64,000 bases of DNA from Alphaproteobacteria bacterium (GTDB lineage: Bacteria > Pseudomonadota > Alphaproteobacteria > Micavibrionales > Micavibrionaceae): contig JAUHXT010000001.1 of the NCBI GenBank assembly GCA_030426925.1, positions 85,414 to 149,413 of the forward strand, given 5' to 3'. The notes under the pieces are model-generated. The model made no database searches. It saw nothing but the letters and a program-made list of their open reading frames with translations, and had not been told where the DNA came from. Within the stretch, counting starts at the first letter, position 1. The number at the start of each line of letters is the position of its first letter. Of the stretch, positions 38,970-47,493 are shown piece by piece. The position numbers and the translations under genes were made by a program.

Positions 38970-39695
38970 ATGACAGGCGAAAGAATAGCAAAAGTGATGG
39001 CGCGGGCGGGGGTTTGTTCGCGCCGGGATGCGGAGCGGATGATTGCGGATGGGCGCGTCAGCGTGAACGGCGCTGTTTTGCAAACGCCTGCGACGATTGT
39101 AAGCGATGCCGATGACATTGTTGTGGACGGCAAAGCCTTGCCGCAAAAACAGGCCACGCGGTTGTTCCTGTACCATAAACCCGAAGGGCTGGTAACGACG
39201 GCGCGCGATGAAAAGGGGCGTCAGACAGTGTTTGATGCGCTGCCTTCTGATTTGCCGCGCGTGGTATCCGTCGGGCGGCTTGACCTCAATACCGAAGGAT
39301 TACTGTTGCTCACCAACGATGGCGGGTTGTCCCGTTACCTGGAGCTGCCTGCTACTGGCTGGGTGCGGACATACCGTGTACGTGCGTTCGGCAAGGCAGA
39401 CCAGAAGGCGCTCGATAAACTGGCGAACGGCATCACGGTTGACGGGGTGAAATACGGGCCGATCAAGGCCGTTTTTGAATCGCGGCAGGGATCGAATATA
39501 TGGCTTAGCCTGTCGCTGGCGGAAGGAAAAAACCGGGAGGTGCGGCGCGTGCTGGAAGCGCTGGGGCTGCAGGTCAACCGGTTGATCCGCGTATCCTACG
39601 GCCCGTTTGAGCTGGGCAAGCTGGATAAAGGGTCTGTTGCGGAAGTGCCGCAGGACAAGCTGCAGCAAGCATGCGCGGGGTATTTCAAGGGATGA
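38970..39695 (+). CDS. rluB: Pseudouridine synthase of the RsuA/RluB/E/F family
   Basis: A 241-residue rRNA-modifying enzyme. An S4 RNA-binding domain fills residues 1-60 (RIAKVMARAGVCSRRDAERM). The catalytic domain contains GRLDLNTEGLLLLTNDG near residue 95, whose Asp is the nucleophile, and KNREVRRVLEALGLQVNRLI near 190. The C-terminus is short, without the long basic tail of some RluB proteins. The specific site (23S 2605 for RluB) is assumed, not proven. Its stop overlaps the rsmD start in ATGA. Confidence 0.88.
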   Translation: MTGERIAKVMARAGVCSRRDAERMIADGRVSVNGAVLQTPATIVSDADDIVVDGKALPQKQATRLFLYHKPEGLVTTARDEKGRQTVFDALPSDLPRVVSVGRLDLNTEGLLLLTNDGGLSRYLELPATGWVRTYRVRAFGKADQKALDKLANGITVDGVKYGPIKAVFESRQGSNIWLSLSLAEGKNREVRRVLEALGLQVNRLIRVSYGPFELGKLDKGSVAEVPQDKLQQACAGYFKG

Positions 39696-40255
39696 AAATT
39701 TCGGGCGGAACATTTCGCGGGCGCAGATTGATCGTACCGAAGGGCGATGCGGTTAGGCCGACAACGGACAAAGTGCGGCAGGCGATTTTTAATGCGCTGA
39801 ACAGCCGCGGAGTGATTGCGGGCGCGCATGTGCTCGACCTGTTCTGCGGAACGGGCTCACTGGGGTTGGAGGCACTGTCGCGCGGCGCATCGACCTGTAC
39901 CTTTATTGATAACAGCACAGAATCATTGAAAGCCTGTAAGGCCAATATCAAGACATGCGAGGCGCATGAGTCTACGTCTGTCATTTATAAAGATGTTTTG
40001 AAGCTCCCGGTTTTGACGGGGCAGAAATACAGCCTTGTTTTAATGGATCCGCCATACCGGTATAATCTTGTGTTTCCTGCGCTTCAGCATTTATCGGACA
40101 TGGGCTGGATTGCCCGTGAGGCGGTTATCGTGATTGATTGCGAAAAAAGCGCAGATGAAAACCTGCCCGCCGGGTTTGATTTGCTGGATGTCAAAAATTA
40201 CGGCGATGTGAAAGTTATTCTAGCCGAATATACCGGAATAGATCGCGATCAGTAA
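39692..40255 (+). CDS. rsmD: 16S rRNA (guanine966-N2)-methyltransferase
   Basis: A 187-residue SAM enzyme from the ATG at 39692, which overlaps the previous stop (ATGA); a longer reading adds a poor 7-residue start. It opens MKISGGTFRGRRLIVPKGDA, followed by the RPTTDKVRQAIFNAL helix, the SAM site VLDLFCGTGSLGLEALSRGA and the catalytic DPPY in VLMDPPYRYN. The last 36 bases overlap the convergent uppP gene. Confidence 0.92.
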   Translation: MKISGGTFRGRRLIVPKGDAVRPTTDKVRQAIFNALNSRGVIAGAHVLDLFCGTGSLGLEALSRGASTCTFIDNSTESLKACKANIKTCEAHESTSVIYKDVLKLPVLTGQKYSLVLMDPPYRYNLVFPALQHLSDMGWIAREAVIVIDCEKSADENLPAGFDLLDVKNYGDVKVILAEYTGIDRDQ

Positions 40256-41035
40256 TCCGCCGCCCAGAATAACGCGGTAGATTGCAAACGGTGTGAAGGT
40301 TGATTTTTGCAGCCAGCCCATCATCAGCGAGATAGCCACCCAGCCGGACACAAACGCCAGAACGGCCGCAATGACTGCGTCCATTCCCAGTGTGGCGTTC
40401 CCTGTTTCCATGATGTCCGCTATACCCAAAATGCCAGCGCCCGCGATGGCGACAATGGCCAGAAGAAGCGAGAAATGCGCAGATTCTGTGCGGGTATAGC
40501 CCAGCACCCGCGCCGCCGTCATGGTAATGCCGGAGCGTGATGTGCCGGGGACAAGCGCCAGAATCTGCGCGCTGCCGATGAACATGGCATCACGCCAGTT
40601 CATGTGTTCCAGTGATTTTTCTGCGGGCGTATATTTGTCAGCCACCCACAATACAATGCCGAAAATCAGTGTTGTCCATGCCGTGACCTGAAGCAGGCAC
40701 AGGAAAGACGGTTGCCACAGGTTTAAAAAGTAGCCCGCGACGATAACGGGAACGGAGGCGCCGACCATGTACCATGTTTTGTCAAAGCCGCTGGTTCCTT
40801 TCCTGAAAAAACCGCAGAGCATATCGGCGACGTCTTGCCTGAAATAGACAAGGACGGAAAATAATGTACCGATATGTACGGCGACATCCATGACACGGTT
40901 TTGTTCCCAGCATAAATCGGGGACGTTTTGTCCCAGCAGAGAATGAGTAAGGACGAGATGGCCGCTGGAGGAGACTGGCAAAAATTCCGTTATTCCCTGA
41001 ACCAGTGCTAAAATGATAATATGCAGGAGCGGCAT
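40220..41035 (-). CDS. uppP: Undecaprenyl-diphosphatase
   Basis: A 271-residue BacA-type inner-membrane phosphatase that regenerates the undecaprenyl phosphate carrier for cell-wall synthesis. Both motifs are present: QGITEFLPVSSSGHLVL near residue 10 and LVPGTSRSGITMTAARVLG near 160, with about eight membrane helices. The start at 41035 (MPLLHIIILALVQG) matches the family; an upstream ATG at 41071 adds 12 residues. No clear ribosome site supports either. It overlaps rsmD tail to tail by 36 bases. Confidence 0.93.
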   Translation of the reverse strand: MPLLHIIILALVQGITEFLPVSSSGHLVLTHSLLGQNVPDLCWEQNRVMDVAVHIGTLFSVLVYFRQDVADMLCGFFRKGTSGFDKTWYMVGASVPVIVAGYFLNLWQPSFLCLLQVTAWTTLIFGIVLWVADKYTPAEKSLEHMNWRDAMFIGSAQILALVPGTSRSGITMTAARVLGYTRTESAHFSLLLAIVAIAGAGILGIADIMETGNATLGMDAVIAAVLAFVSGWVAISLMMGWLQKSTFTPFAIYRVILGGGLLIAIYSGIFG

Positions 41036-41076
41036 GTACGTGCTTTGATTGTTTAACTCTACAAAATACATACACG

Positions 41077-41280
41077 ATGGTTTACCTTATTGGAATACTC
41101 GGATTTATCGGCGGTTTTTGTCTGGGCATCATGTTGATCGGCCTGTTCCTGAAAAACCGGAGTAAAAAAGAACTTATGGAGAACAAATCCTATCACTGGA
41201 CATATGGTGTCTTCGTCTGGATAGTGGCCGGATTCGGTGCATGGGCGGCCATTGCGGCATATCATCAATATTTGTCCTAA
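41077..41280 (+). CDS. Small two-helix membrane protein (67 aa)
   Basis: A 67-residue protein with two hydrophobic helices (LIGILGFIGGFCLGIMLIGL and VFVWIVAGFGAWAAIAAY) joined by a basic, hydrophilic loop (KNRSKKELMENKSYHW). This hairpin shape fits small inner-membrane proteins. It is divergent from uppP, only 41 bases from the preferred uppP start. I do not recognise the family. Confidence 0.5.
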   Translation: MVYLIGILGFIGGFCLGIMLIGLFLKNRSKKELMENKSYHWTYGVFVWIVAGFGAWAAIAAYHQYLS

Positions 41281-41338
41281 AAATCACGCTGATAGGGTCT
41301 GTTATTAAGACAAAAATTGCGCTATTGTTTTCTCTAAT

Positions 41339-42007
41339 ATGAGAACATTGTATCACTTATGGCTGCACCCATTCTCGCGTAAGGTTCGTATTGCCCTTAC
41401 GGAAAAGAAGCTTGATTTCGATCTGCAGATTGAAAAAATCTGGGAGCGCCGTACAGAATTTCTGACTATGAACCCGGCTGGCGATGTGCCGGTACTGACC
41501 GAACCGGACGGTACGATCCTGTCGAACAGCAACGTAATCTGCGAATATCTGGACGAAGTTTACCCGGCTGTGAATTTGCTTGGAAAAGACCCGGTACAAC
41601 GCGCAGAAACGCGTCGGCTGGTCGGATGGTTCGACGTGAAATTCAACCGCGAGGTGTCTGACAACCTGGTCGGGGAAAAATTGATGAAGAATTTCCTCAA
41701 TCTGGGTGAACCGCATGGGCCGTCCATTCGCGCCGGTCATGCGAATATTCATTATCATCTCGATTATATCGGGTTTTTGACGGAAAAAAGAAACTGGCTG
41801 GCCGGGGACGATTTTTCTCTGGCGGACATCGCGGCGGCTTCGCATTTATCGGCCGTTGATTATATCGGTGATGTGCCATGGGAAGAACACCAGGCCGCGC
41901 GGGAGTGGTATGCCCGTGTGAAATCACGGCCTAGCTTTAAACCGCTTTTAGAGGACAGAATTCCGGGTTTTACCCCGGTTGAACATTACGAAGACGTTGA
42001 TTTTTAA
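41339..42007 (+). CDS. fzlA: GST-fold protein, FzlA-like
   Basis: A 222-residue protein with a thioredoxin-like N-terminal domain (MRTLYHLWLHPFSRKVRIAL) and an all-helical C-terminal domain. The pattern KIWERRTEFLTMNPAGDVPV, SNSNVICEYLDEVYP and, late, VKSRPSFKPLLEDRIPGF matches the FzlA group, GST-like proteins that bind FtsZ and shape the division ring in alphaproteobacteria. General GST activity cannot be excluded. The short C-terminal EHYEDVDF end also suits that group. Upstream bases give no strong ribosome site. Confidence 0.75.
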   Translation: MRTLYHLWLHPFSRKVRIALTEKKLDFDLQIEKIWERRTEFLTMNPAGDVPVLTEPDGTILSNSNVICEYLDEVYPAVNLLGKDPVQRAETRRLVGWFDVKFNREVSDNLVGEKLMKNFLNLGEPHGPSIRAGHANIHYHLDYIGFLTEKRNWLAGDDFSLADIAAASHLSAVDYIGDVPWEEHQAAREWYARVKSRPSFKPLLEDRIPGFTPVEHYEDVDF

Positions 42008-42028
42008 ACGTAACAATATTGGGTGTGA

Positions 42029-42934
42029 ATGGTAGGACAAACGAAAAACCTTTTTTGTTTTGGATATGGCTATACCTGCGATTATCTGGGTCATGCCCTG
42101 CAGCAGGAAGGCGGATGGAAAATTTCCGGCACGACGCGCGACCCGGAAAAGAAAGACACGTTACGTGCGCGCGGTATCAAGGCACATATTTTCGATTATG
42201 AACGCCCCTTAGGCGACCCGGCAGCTATTCTGGACGGCGTCACGCATATTTTAATCTCTACTCCGCCGAGTGATGAAGGCGACCCGACGTTCCTGATGCA
42301 CGGACAGGACATTTTGCAAATTCCGACGCTGGAATGGATCGGGTATTTATCAACCACAGGGGTTTATGGCGACCGGGATGGCGGATGGGTTGATGAAACG
42401 TCGGAAATACGTCCGAATTCGAAGCGCGGGACGCGCCGCGCGATTGCAGAAGAGCAATGGTTTTCATTGGCGCAGATGCACGGTCTTCCGGTTCATTCGT
42501 TCCGCCTGTCCGGTATTTACGGGCCGGGGCGTAGTGCACTGGATTCCGTGCGCGCCGGTGTTGCCCGCCGGATTGAAAAGCCCGGTCATGCGTTCAACCG
42601 TATCCATGTTGAAGATATTGTGCAGGTCCTTATGGCGTCGATGGCCAATCCGAATCCGCCTAGCTGGTATAATTTGGCCGATGATGATCCGGTGCCCAGC
42701 CATATGGTTATTTCCTATGCCTGTCAGCTTTTGAGTATGCCTGAGCCGCCGTTAATCCCATTCGATCAGGCGGATATGGCGCCGATGGCGCTCAGTTTTT
42801 ACAAAGACAACAAGCGCGTGCGGAATGACAAGATTAAAGAAGATCTGGGCGTTACGCTAAAGTATCCTGATTATAAATCCGGGCTGGATGCGTGTCTTAA
42901 GGCTGAAGAATACGCCAAGGCGCAAATGGCCTAG
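42029..42934 (+). CDS. NAD(P)-dependent epimerase/dehydratase-like (extended SDR)
   Basis: A 301-residue Rossmann-fold protein. The nucleotide site is atypical, FCFGYGYTCDYLGHAL near residue 10, in place of the usual GxxGxxG, as in YeeZ-like SDRs. Other landmarks are ILISTPPSDEGDP, STTGVYGDRDGGWVDE (catalytic Tyr region), FRLSGIYGPGRSALDSV, and NRIHVEDIVQVLMASM. The substrate is unknown. It starts 21 bases after the fzlA-like gene and ends sharing CTAG with the convergent kinase gene. Confidence 0.8.
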   Translation: MVGQTKNLFCFGYGYTCDYLGHALQQEGGWKISGTTRDPEKKDTLRARGIKAHIFDYERPLGDPAAILDGVTHILISTPPSDEGDPTFLMHGQDILQIPTLEWIGYLSTTGVYGDRDGGWVDETSEIRPNSKRGTRRAIAEEQWFSLAQMHGLPVHSFRLSGIYGPGRSALDSVRAGVARRIEKPGHAFNRIHVEDIVQVLMASMANPNPPSWYNLADDDPVPSHMVISYACQLLSMPEPPLIPFDQADMAPMALSFYKDNKRVRNDKIKEDLGVTLKYPDYKSGLDACLKAEEYAKAQMA

Positions 42935-44892
42935 GCCACTTTCTGTCCTTTTAATGCGGCCTGCAGCGGCAGACGGATAGAAACGGTCGTCCCCTTATCG
43001 ATTTCGGATTCCAGCGCGATTTTTCCGCCGTGCATTTCCACCAGTTCCTTGGTGATGGCAAGGCCGAGGCCGGAGCCTTCATGGTCGCGGGTATATTCGG
43101 ACGATACCTGTTCAAACGGCTTCATAATCGCCTGTAATTTATGCGCCGGGATGCCCATGCCGTTATCGGCCACGGCAATATCGAGGTTTTTACCACTGTT
43201 TTTGCAGCTGATGGTTATGTTGCCACCGTTTGGCGAGAATTTCACGGCATTGGACAGCAGGTTCAGCATAATCTGCATAATCGCGCGGCGGTCGGCAACG
43301 ACCTGCACATCTTCATCATCAATCAGGACGATCATTTTAATGGATGCGTCAACGGCGCGGCCTTCCATCATATGGACGGCCATGCGGATGACTTTTGCGA
43401 TGCTGAAACGTTCGAGGTCGAGGTCATATTTTCCGGCTTCGATTTTTGACATGTCGAGAATATCGCTGATGAGGTCGAGCAAGTGTTCACCGCTTTCGCG
43501 GATGCCGCCGATATATTCCAGGTAACGTTCGGTTCCGATAGGGCCTAATAGCTGGTTCTGGATCATCTCAGAAAATCCGATGATGGCGTTTAAGGGCGTG
43601 CGCAGTTCGTGGCTCATATTCGCAAGGAATCTCGATTTGGCGGCGTATGCACGTTCCGCAGCATCTTTGGCGTCGCGTAAGTCCTGTTCGCGTAACGTGT
43701 CCTGTGTAATGTCCTGCATGATACCGTACAGGCCGATGACATCGCCATCCATATCGGTTTCGCACCGGCCCTGGCACCGCACATAACAAACCGCACCGCT
43801 TGGCCGGTTGATGCGGAAGTCGAGCTCGTAATCCTTATTTTCGATCATTGCGCGCTGGAATACCTGCATGATGCGTCCGGCATCGCGGCGGTATACCATG
43901 GTGTTGACTGTATCAATGGACGGAATGAAAGCGTCTTTGTCCTGTCCGAAAATGCGGTAGATTTCGTCTGACCATTCGAAATGGTCTTCGCCCAGCCGCC
44001 AGTGCCAATGTCCCATTCTGCCGATGGCTTCGGCTTCCAGCAATTTGTCCTGCTGCTGGCGCAGGGCGTTTTCATGCCTTTTGATTTCCGTGACGTCCTG
44101 GCCGACGCAGTAAATTTCTTCGCCTGCTTTTTTAAACCGCCATTCGACAGACAGGACGTTGCCGTCACTGGCCAGCATGCGGCATTCAAAACTGACCATC
44201 TGTCCGTCCATATCATGGTACAGGTCGGATAATGTCTGGCGCACCATGGATTTCTCATCGGGGTGGGCGAGGTCGACAAATGTTTTACCGCCCAGTACCG
44301 TCGGATCGGTTTTCAGGGCGGCACAAAACGTATCGTTCATCCATTTGAACACGCAGTCTTCATCCAGCGTGCACAGCACTTCGTGCGACATATCGAGGAA
44401 GTGGTTCAGCGATCCGTCATCCATGTCGTGGTATTCGACGTCTTTTTCAGGACCGGATTCAGGGGAGAATATGTTTTCGTTTCCGTCGTCTTCGATATCC
44501 GGAAACATTTCTTTTTTGGCGATGTGGTGTTCGCCGATGAACGATGCGATCAGGAAGCGGCGTCCATCGACCATTTCCACCCAGTCGAAATGCAGGGGTA
44601 CAGGCCGTACCGCACCGATGAATGACACGTGGTGCTCACCGGCAAAGACATTGGCAAGCGTACCTTCGGTGTCGTCACCCATCCATGCCTGGTGCAGGAT
44701 ATCGTCCAGATCTTCAAAATGCAGGAGGTCGAGCAGCTTTTCGCCTTTTTGAATAGGGGTTTCCCGGCCCGACAGAATACGAAATGCGTCGTTGGCGTAT
44801 AGCACACAGCCATCGGCGTCGGTGACCAGACGCGGCAAAGCGTTGATCAGGTCCTGTTCTTGTTCCGGATTTTGGTTTGAGAAAACAGACAA
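42931..44892 (-). CDS. Soluble PAS-domain sensor histidine kinase
   Basis: A 653-residue kinase with no membrane segment. Three PAS-type domains can be placed: about residues 15-115, 160-275 (HEVLCTLDEDCVFKWMNDTF) and 290-405 (HWHWRLGEDHFEWSDEIYRI, a PAS fold-3 pattern). The HisKA helix carries the phospho-His in FLANMSHELRTPLNAIIGFS near residue 427. The HATPase part has VADNGMGIPAHKLQ and EGSGLGLAITKELVEMHGG near 605-625. The input may be redox or a small molecule. There is no receiver or partner regulator beside it, so it is an orphan. Confidence 0.9.
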   Translation of the reverse strand: MSVFSNQNPEQEQDLINALPRLVTDADGCVLYANDAFRILSGRETPIQKGEKLLDLLHFEDLDDILHQAWMGDDTEGTLANVFAGEHHVSFIGAVRPVPLHFDWVEMVDGRRFLIASFIGEHHIAKKEMFPDIEDDGNENIFSPESGPEKDVEYHDMDDGSLNHFLDMSHEVLCTLDEDCVFKWMNDTFCAALKTDPTVLGGKTFVDLAHPDEKSMVRQTLSDLYHDMDGQMVSFECRMLASDGNVLSVEWRFKKAGEEIYCVGQDVTEIKRHENALRQQQDKLLEAEAIGRMGHWHWRLGEDHFEWSDEIYRIFGQDKDAFIPSIDTVNTMVYRRDAGRIMQVFQRAMIENKDYELDFRINRPSGAVCYVRCQGRCETDMDGDVIGLYGIMQDITQDTLREQDLRDAKDAAERAYAAKSRFLANMSHELRTPLNAIIGFSEMIQNQLLGPIGTERYLEYIGGIRESGEHLLDLISDILDMSKIEAGKYDLDLERFSIAKVIRMAVHMMEGRAVDASIKMIVLIDDEDVQVVADRRAIMQIMLNLLSNAVKFSPNGGNITISCKNSGKNLDIAVADNGMGIPAHKLQAIMKPFEQVSSEYTRDHEGSGLGLAITKELVEMHGGKIALESEIDKGTTVSIRLPLQAALKGQKVA

Positions 44893-45008
44893 GGGGTCGC
44901 TCGATGTTTCGTTTTTTAAGATTTTCAGGTCAGGTTAAAACGCCGTATGGAAATACCATAATGTATTTGCGGGCGGAAGCCCAGCTTTTTCATACGCTGC
45001 GGACGGAA

Positions 45009-45044
45009 AAAAGGCTACTGCCAATGCCATAACAGTAGCCTTTT
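45009..45044 (-). terminator. Strong hairpin terminator between two minus-strand genes
   Basis: A perfect 12-base stem (AAAAGGCTACTG at 45009-45020 with CAGTAGCCTTTT at 45033-45044) and a 12-base loop. On the minus strand the stem is followed by a run of T, so it stops transcription coming from the small gene at 45112-45258 before the kinase gene. Confidence 0.7.
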
Positions 45045-45055
45045 CCACCTCCTGA

Positions 45056-45100
45056 AAAGAGTTCCCTTGTGTGTGTGGAGTTTGCGGGGGGAACCCTTTA
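45056..45100 (-). terminator. Second stem-loop directly after the small minus-strand gene
   Basis: GTTCCC (45061-45066) pairs with GGGAAC (45089-45094), extended by AAAG/CTTT across one mismatch. The loop is long (about 22 bases, GT-rich). It may be part of the 3' end of the 48-residue gene; weaker than the hairpin at 45009. Confidence 0.35.
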
Positions 45101-45111
45101 ACCTTTTTACC

Positions 45112-45258
45112 CTATGCCGCCTGAAGGACGCTTTCGCGCGTCGTCAGGTCATCAATTAATATCTGGGCGATGGCCGGTCCGTGTTTTTGTTCCAGATAGT
45201 CCTGTAAGGACACCAGATCAGCCTTCAAAACCCCTTCATTCCGCCAGTTGTGTGTCAT
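45112..45258 (-). CDS. Possible small protein (48 aa)
   Basis: On the minus strand an ATG at 45258, with AAAGGA 10-15 bases upstream, opens 48 codons ending TAG at 45112. The product begins MTHNWRNEGVLKADL and is predicted helical, with SLQDYLEQKHGPAIAQILID and TRESVLQAA. It is soluble and slightly acidic. It is followed by two stem-loops. The good ribosome site and terminators argue that it is real; no family recognised. Confidence 0.45.
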   Translation of the reverse strand: MTHNWRNEGVLKADLVSLQDYLEQKHGPAIAQILIDDLTTRESVLQAA

Positions 45259-45518
45259 TTCGCTTACGTCCTTTTACGTTTTTCGTTAATGAATTATCGC
45301 TTTTCTACGCTTAAAATATTAACAAAACGTAAATTTTTTCTTTTTTCTAAAAAATTTTTGTGTTATACGACATTTCAGTACGTTGAGTGCTAGCTCCTTC
45401 CGTCTCGGAAATCTCCCCACACAACTTGATCTCCGGCGGGAGGGGCATTAGCACGAAGCGGGCTAATAAGCGTAAACTGAATAAAAAAATATAATTATAA
45501 CAATAAATTAGGGTACCA

Positions 45519-46172
45519 ATGCCAACACCGAGCCAAATCCGCGCTGCGCGGGGCTTACTCAATTGGTCGCAAAAAGACCTGGCGGAACGCGCCGGGGTGA
45601 CCGAAGCGACCATCCGTAACTCCGAAAAAGACGGGGCGAGCCCCAATGCGAAGACTTTAGAGAAGATTACGCAGGCTTTGTCCTATGAAAATATTGATTT
45701 TATCGGTGACCGCGGCGTGGAAGAACGGCGAAGCGATGTTCAACGGTATGTTGGTAAGGATGGGTTTACGGCCTTCGCTTGGGACGTATTTGAAACTGCA
45801 AAAAGATATGGTGGTGAAATCGTCGTTAATAATGTTAACGAGCGGCTTTTTGAAAAGTGGAAAATAGAAGATAACCAAGCTTATCAAGAAGCCATGGCAC
45901 AACTGAGTAATCTAAAATGTAAATTCTTGGTCGAAGAGGGAGATTTATATTTCATCGCATCTGATTATGCAGAGTACAGATGGACACCTAAAGACCAGTT
46001 TGGAAATATTCCTTTTTACATTTACGGCAATAAAACAGCTTTGATATCGTTCGATGACGATACTGTCACAGTTTACGTCATAGAAAATCAGAGCATTTCA
46101 GATTTTTGCCGCAAACAATTTTACCTGAGCTGGCAAAACGCCATTATTCCGCATGGGGACAGGAATGGCTGA
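45519..46172 (+). CDS. XRE-family regulator with TrmB-like C-terminal sensor domain (copy 1)
   Basis: A 217-residue protein. The N-terminal helix-turn-helix is clear (RAARGLLNWSQKDLAERAGV, then TEATIRNSEKDG, residues about 7-60). The C-terminal 120 residues include GEIVVNNVNERLFEKW and FYIYGNKTALISFDDD, followed by YVIENQSISDFCRKQFYLSW. That block resembles, as I recall it, the PLD-like ligand domain of TrmB-type regulators. A paralogue lies at 47494-48132. The 5' region has a TATAAT at 45490-45495. The stop overlaps the following methyltransferase start by 8 bases. The coding sequence is AT-rich after residue 60. Confidence 0.75.
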   Translation: MPTPSQIRAARGLLNWSQKDLAERAGVTEATIRNSEKDGASPNAKTLEKITQALSYENIDFIGDRGVEERRSDVQRYVGKDGFTAFAWDVFETAKRYGGEIVVNNVNERLFEKWKIEDNQAYQEAMAQLSNLKCKFLVEEGDLYFIASDYAEYRWTPKDQFGNIPFYIYGNKTALISFDDDTVTVYVIENQSISDFCRKQFYLSWQNAIIPHGDRNG

Positions 46173-47187
46173 TACAAACATTGCTTTATTACCCCGCCCT
46201 ACTTTTACTGATGAAAAGTTTTCTTCAGATGTCCTCGAATTTTTTTCAGGGGTTAAGGCGGGGCATTTAGGGCAATGGGAATATTCGGAACCTAAATTTT
46301 CAAATGATGTTGTTCGGGGTGGCGAGTTATGGCGCAAATTTCTTCGTGAACATATCAATGACTATTATATCCTTCCGAATGAAATTCGTTTGATTCAGGA
46401 AACAGCATTTTCTGTAGCGGAATGTATAGGGAAATCCTCTGTTACAGTTATTGAATTGGGGCCAGGGTCAAAGGAATCCGTGTATTTTAAAACCATACCG
46501 ATGCTTAAAGGCTTTTTAAATCCGCAGACGTATGTGGCGATTGATCTTGTGGGGTCTTATCTTAAGGATGCTAAGCGTATAGTTTCCGGTCTTTTTGATG
46601 GCTGTAATACGCTAGGTATTCAAAAAGATTTCTTTAATGAAAGTTTTTGTCTGCCCCATTATGACACTCCAGTGATGATTATGTTTGGCGGAACGCTGTG
46701 CAATTTATCTGGATTTCCCAATGACGGATTTTCTATTAAAGAAACCATAAAAATTTTAAGAAACATCAGGAGTCTTATTGGAGACGGTGGTTATTTTGTT
46801 ATTACACAGGACACTAATCAGGACCCTATAAGCATCGAACGTGCGTATCAAGGACAAGGAGAATTCGCTTTGAATCTTATGCATAGAGTTTTGCGGGATG
46901 CAAATGTGGAAGGTGATTTTGATCCGAAGGCTTTTGAATTTAAACCACGATGGTTTTCTAAAAGCTATTCTTTGGTGCATAGTTATACGGTAAAGCGGGA
47001 TATGCGTTTTAGAATTAACGAAACACCTGTTGAACTTAAAGAAAATCAGGTGCTGTATTTCAACAATTCCTATAAATATCCTTCAGAGCTTTTCAAAAGA
47101 GTGGCTGCGATAGCTGGATTTCAATCCGTTCGAATGTTTTTCGATAAAGACAAGCGTATTGCTCTCCATGTTTTAAAAGCCGCATAA
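46165..47187 (+). CDS. EgtD-like SAM-dependent methyltransferase (histidine methyltransferase family)
   Basis: A 340-residue protein from the ATG at 46165, preceded by a GGGGA site; an ATG 12 bases upstream is possible. It resembles the Methyltransf_33/EgtD family: the SAM site IELGPGSKESVYFKTIP, YVAIDLVGSYLKDAKRI as the acidic ribose-binding strand, and MIMFGGTLCNLSGFP. A core with ITQDTNQDP and a C-terminal substrate-lid region follow. EgtD makes the trimethylhistidine precursor of ergothioneine; without EgtB nearby the true substrate may be another amine. It overlaps the XRE stop, so the two are coupled. A perfect terminator follows. Confidence 0.7.
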   Translation: MADTNIALLPRPTFTDEKFSSDVLEFFSGVKAGHLGQWEYSEPKFSNDVVRGGELWRKFLREHINDYYILPNEIRLIQETAFSVAECIGKSSVTVIELGPGSKESVYFKTIPMLKGFLNPQTYVAIDLVGSYLKDAKRIVSGLFDGCNTLGIQKDFFNESFCLPHYDTPVMIMFGGTLCNLSGFPNDGFSIKETIKILRNIRSLIGDGGYFVITQDTNQDPISIERAYQGQGEFALNLMHRVLRDANVEGDFDPKAFEFKPRWFSKSYSLVHSYTVKRDMRFRINETPVELKENQVLYFNNSYKYPSELFKRVAAIAGFQSVRMFFDKDKRIALHVLKAA

Positions 47188-47189
47188 GA

Positions 47190-47227
47190 AAAAGGTGTTT
47201 TGGAAGTTAGGAACCAAAACACCTTTT
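47190..47227 (+). terminator. Rho-independent terminator of the XRE-methyltransferase operon
   Basis: A perfect 14-base stem (AAAAGGTGTTTTGG at 47190-47203 with CCAAAACACCTTTT at 47214-47227) and a 10-base loop, starting right after the methyltransferase stop at 47187. The stem end provides a short T run. Confidence 0.85.
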
Positions 47228-47371
47228 GTAGTGTGTGTGGGGAGATATATTCACATCCTGTTCTTACCCGCTGTCTGTGATGTTCATTATAGTCCGGGCG
47301 GGCTTTTCAACAACAAAATAATATTATATAAAATAAGCCTGAAACCGTATTTTATTCGGTTTTTCCTCTGT

Positions 47372-47461
47372 CGTCATCGCGAGGAAGCCGTTAGGCTGAC
47401 GTGACGATCTATCTTGCGGCAGCTATGGATTGCTTCGTCGTTTTCACTCCTCGCAATGACG
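47372..47461. repeat. Palindromic intergenic repeat (GTCATTGCGAGG type)
   Basis: CGTCATCGCGAGG at 47372-47384 is the near-perfect inverse of CCTCGCAATGACG at 47449-47461; the 90-base interval contains further internal pairing. The 'GTCATTGCGAGG...' motif is a well-known dispersed extragenic repeat in many proteobacteria. No coding capacity of note. It ends 32 bases before the second XRE gene. Confidence 0.65.
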
Positions 47462-47493
47462 GGCGAGGGATAAATTGGCAGAAAGGAGTTATC

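Noticed and set aside
44941..45030. Minus-strand 31-codon ORF after an AGGAGG motif
   Set aside because: The AGGAGG is 17 bases from the ATG, too far, and the start lies inside the terminator loop.
45347..45646. Minus-strand 99-residue ORF across the XRE promoter
   Set aside because: Its 5' third overlaps the XRE helix-turn-helix, there is no ribosome site, and the hydrophobic stretch arises from AT-rich promoter DNA. The segment containing PLPPEIKLCGEIS may be repeat-derived but I could not support it.
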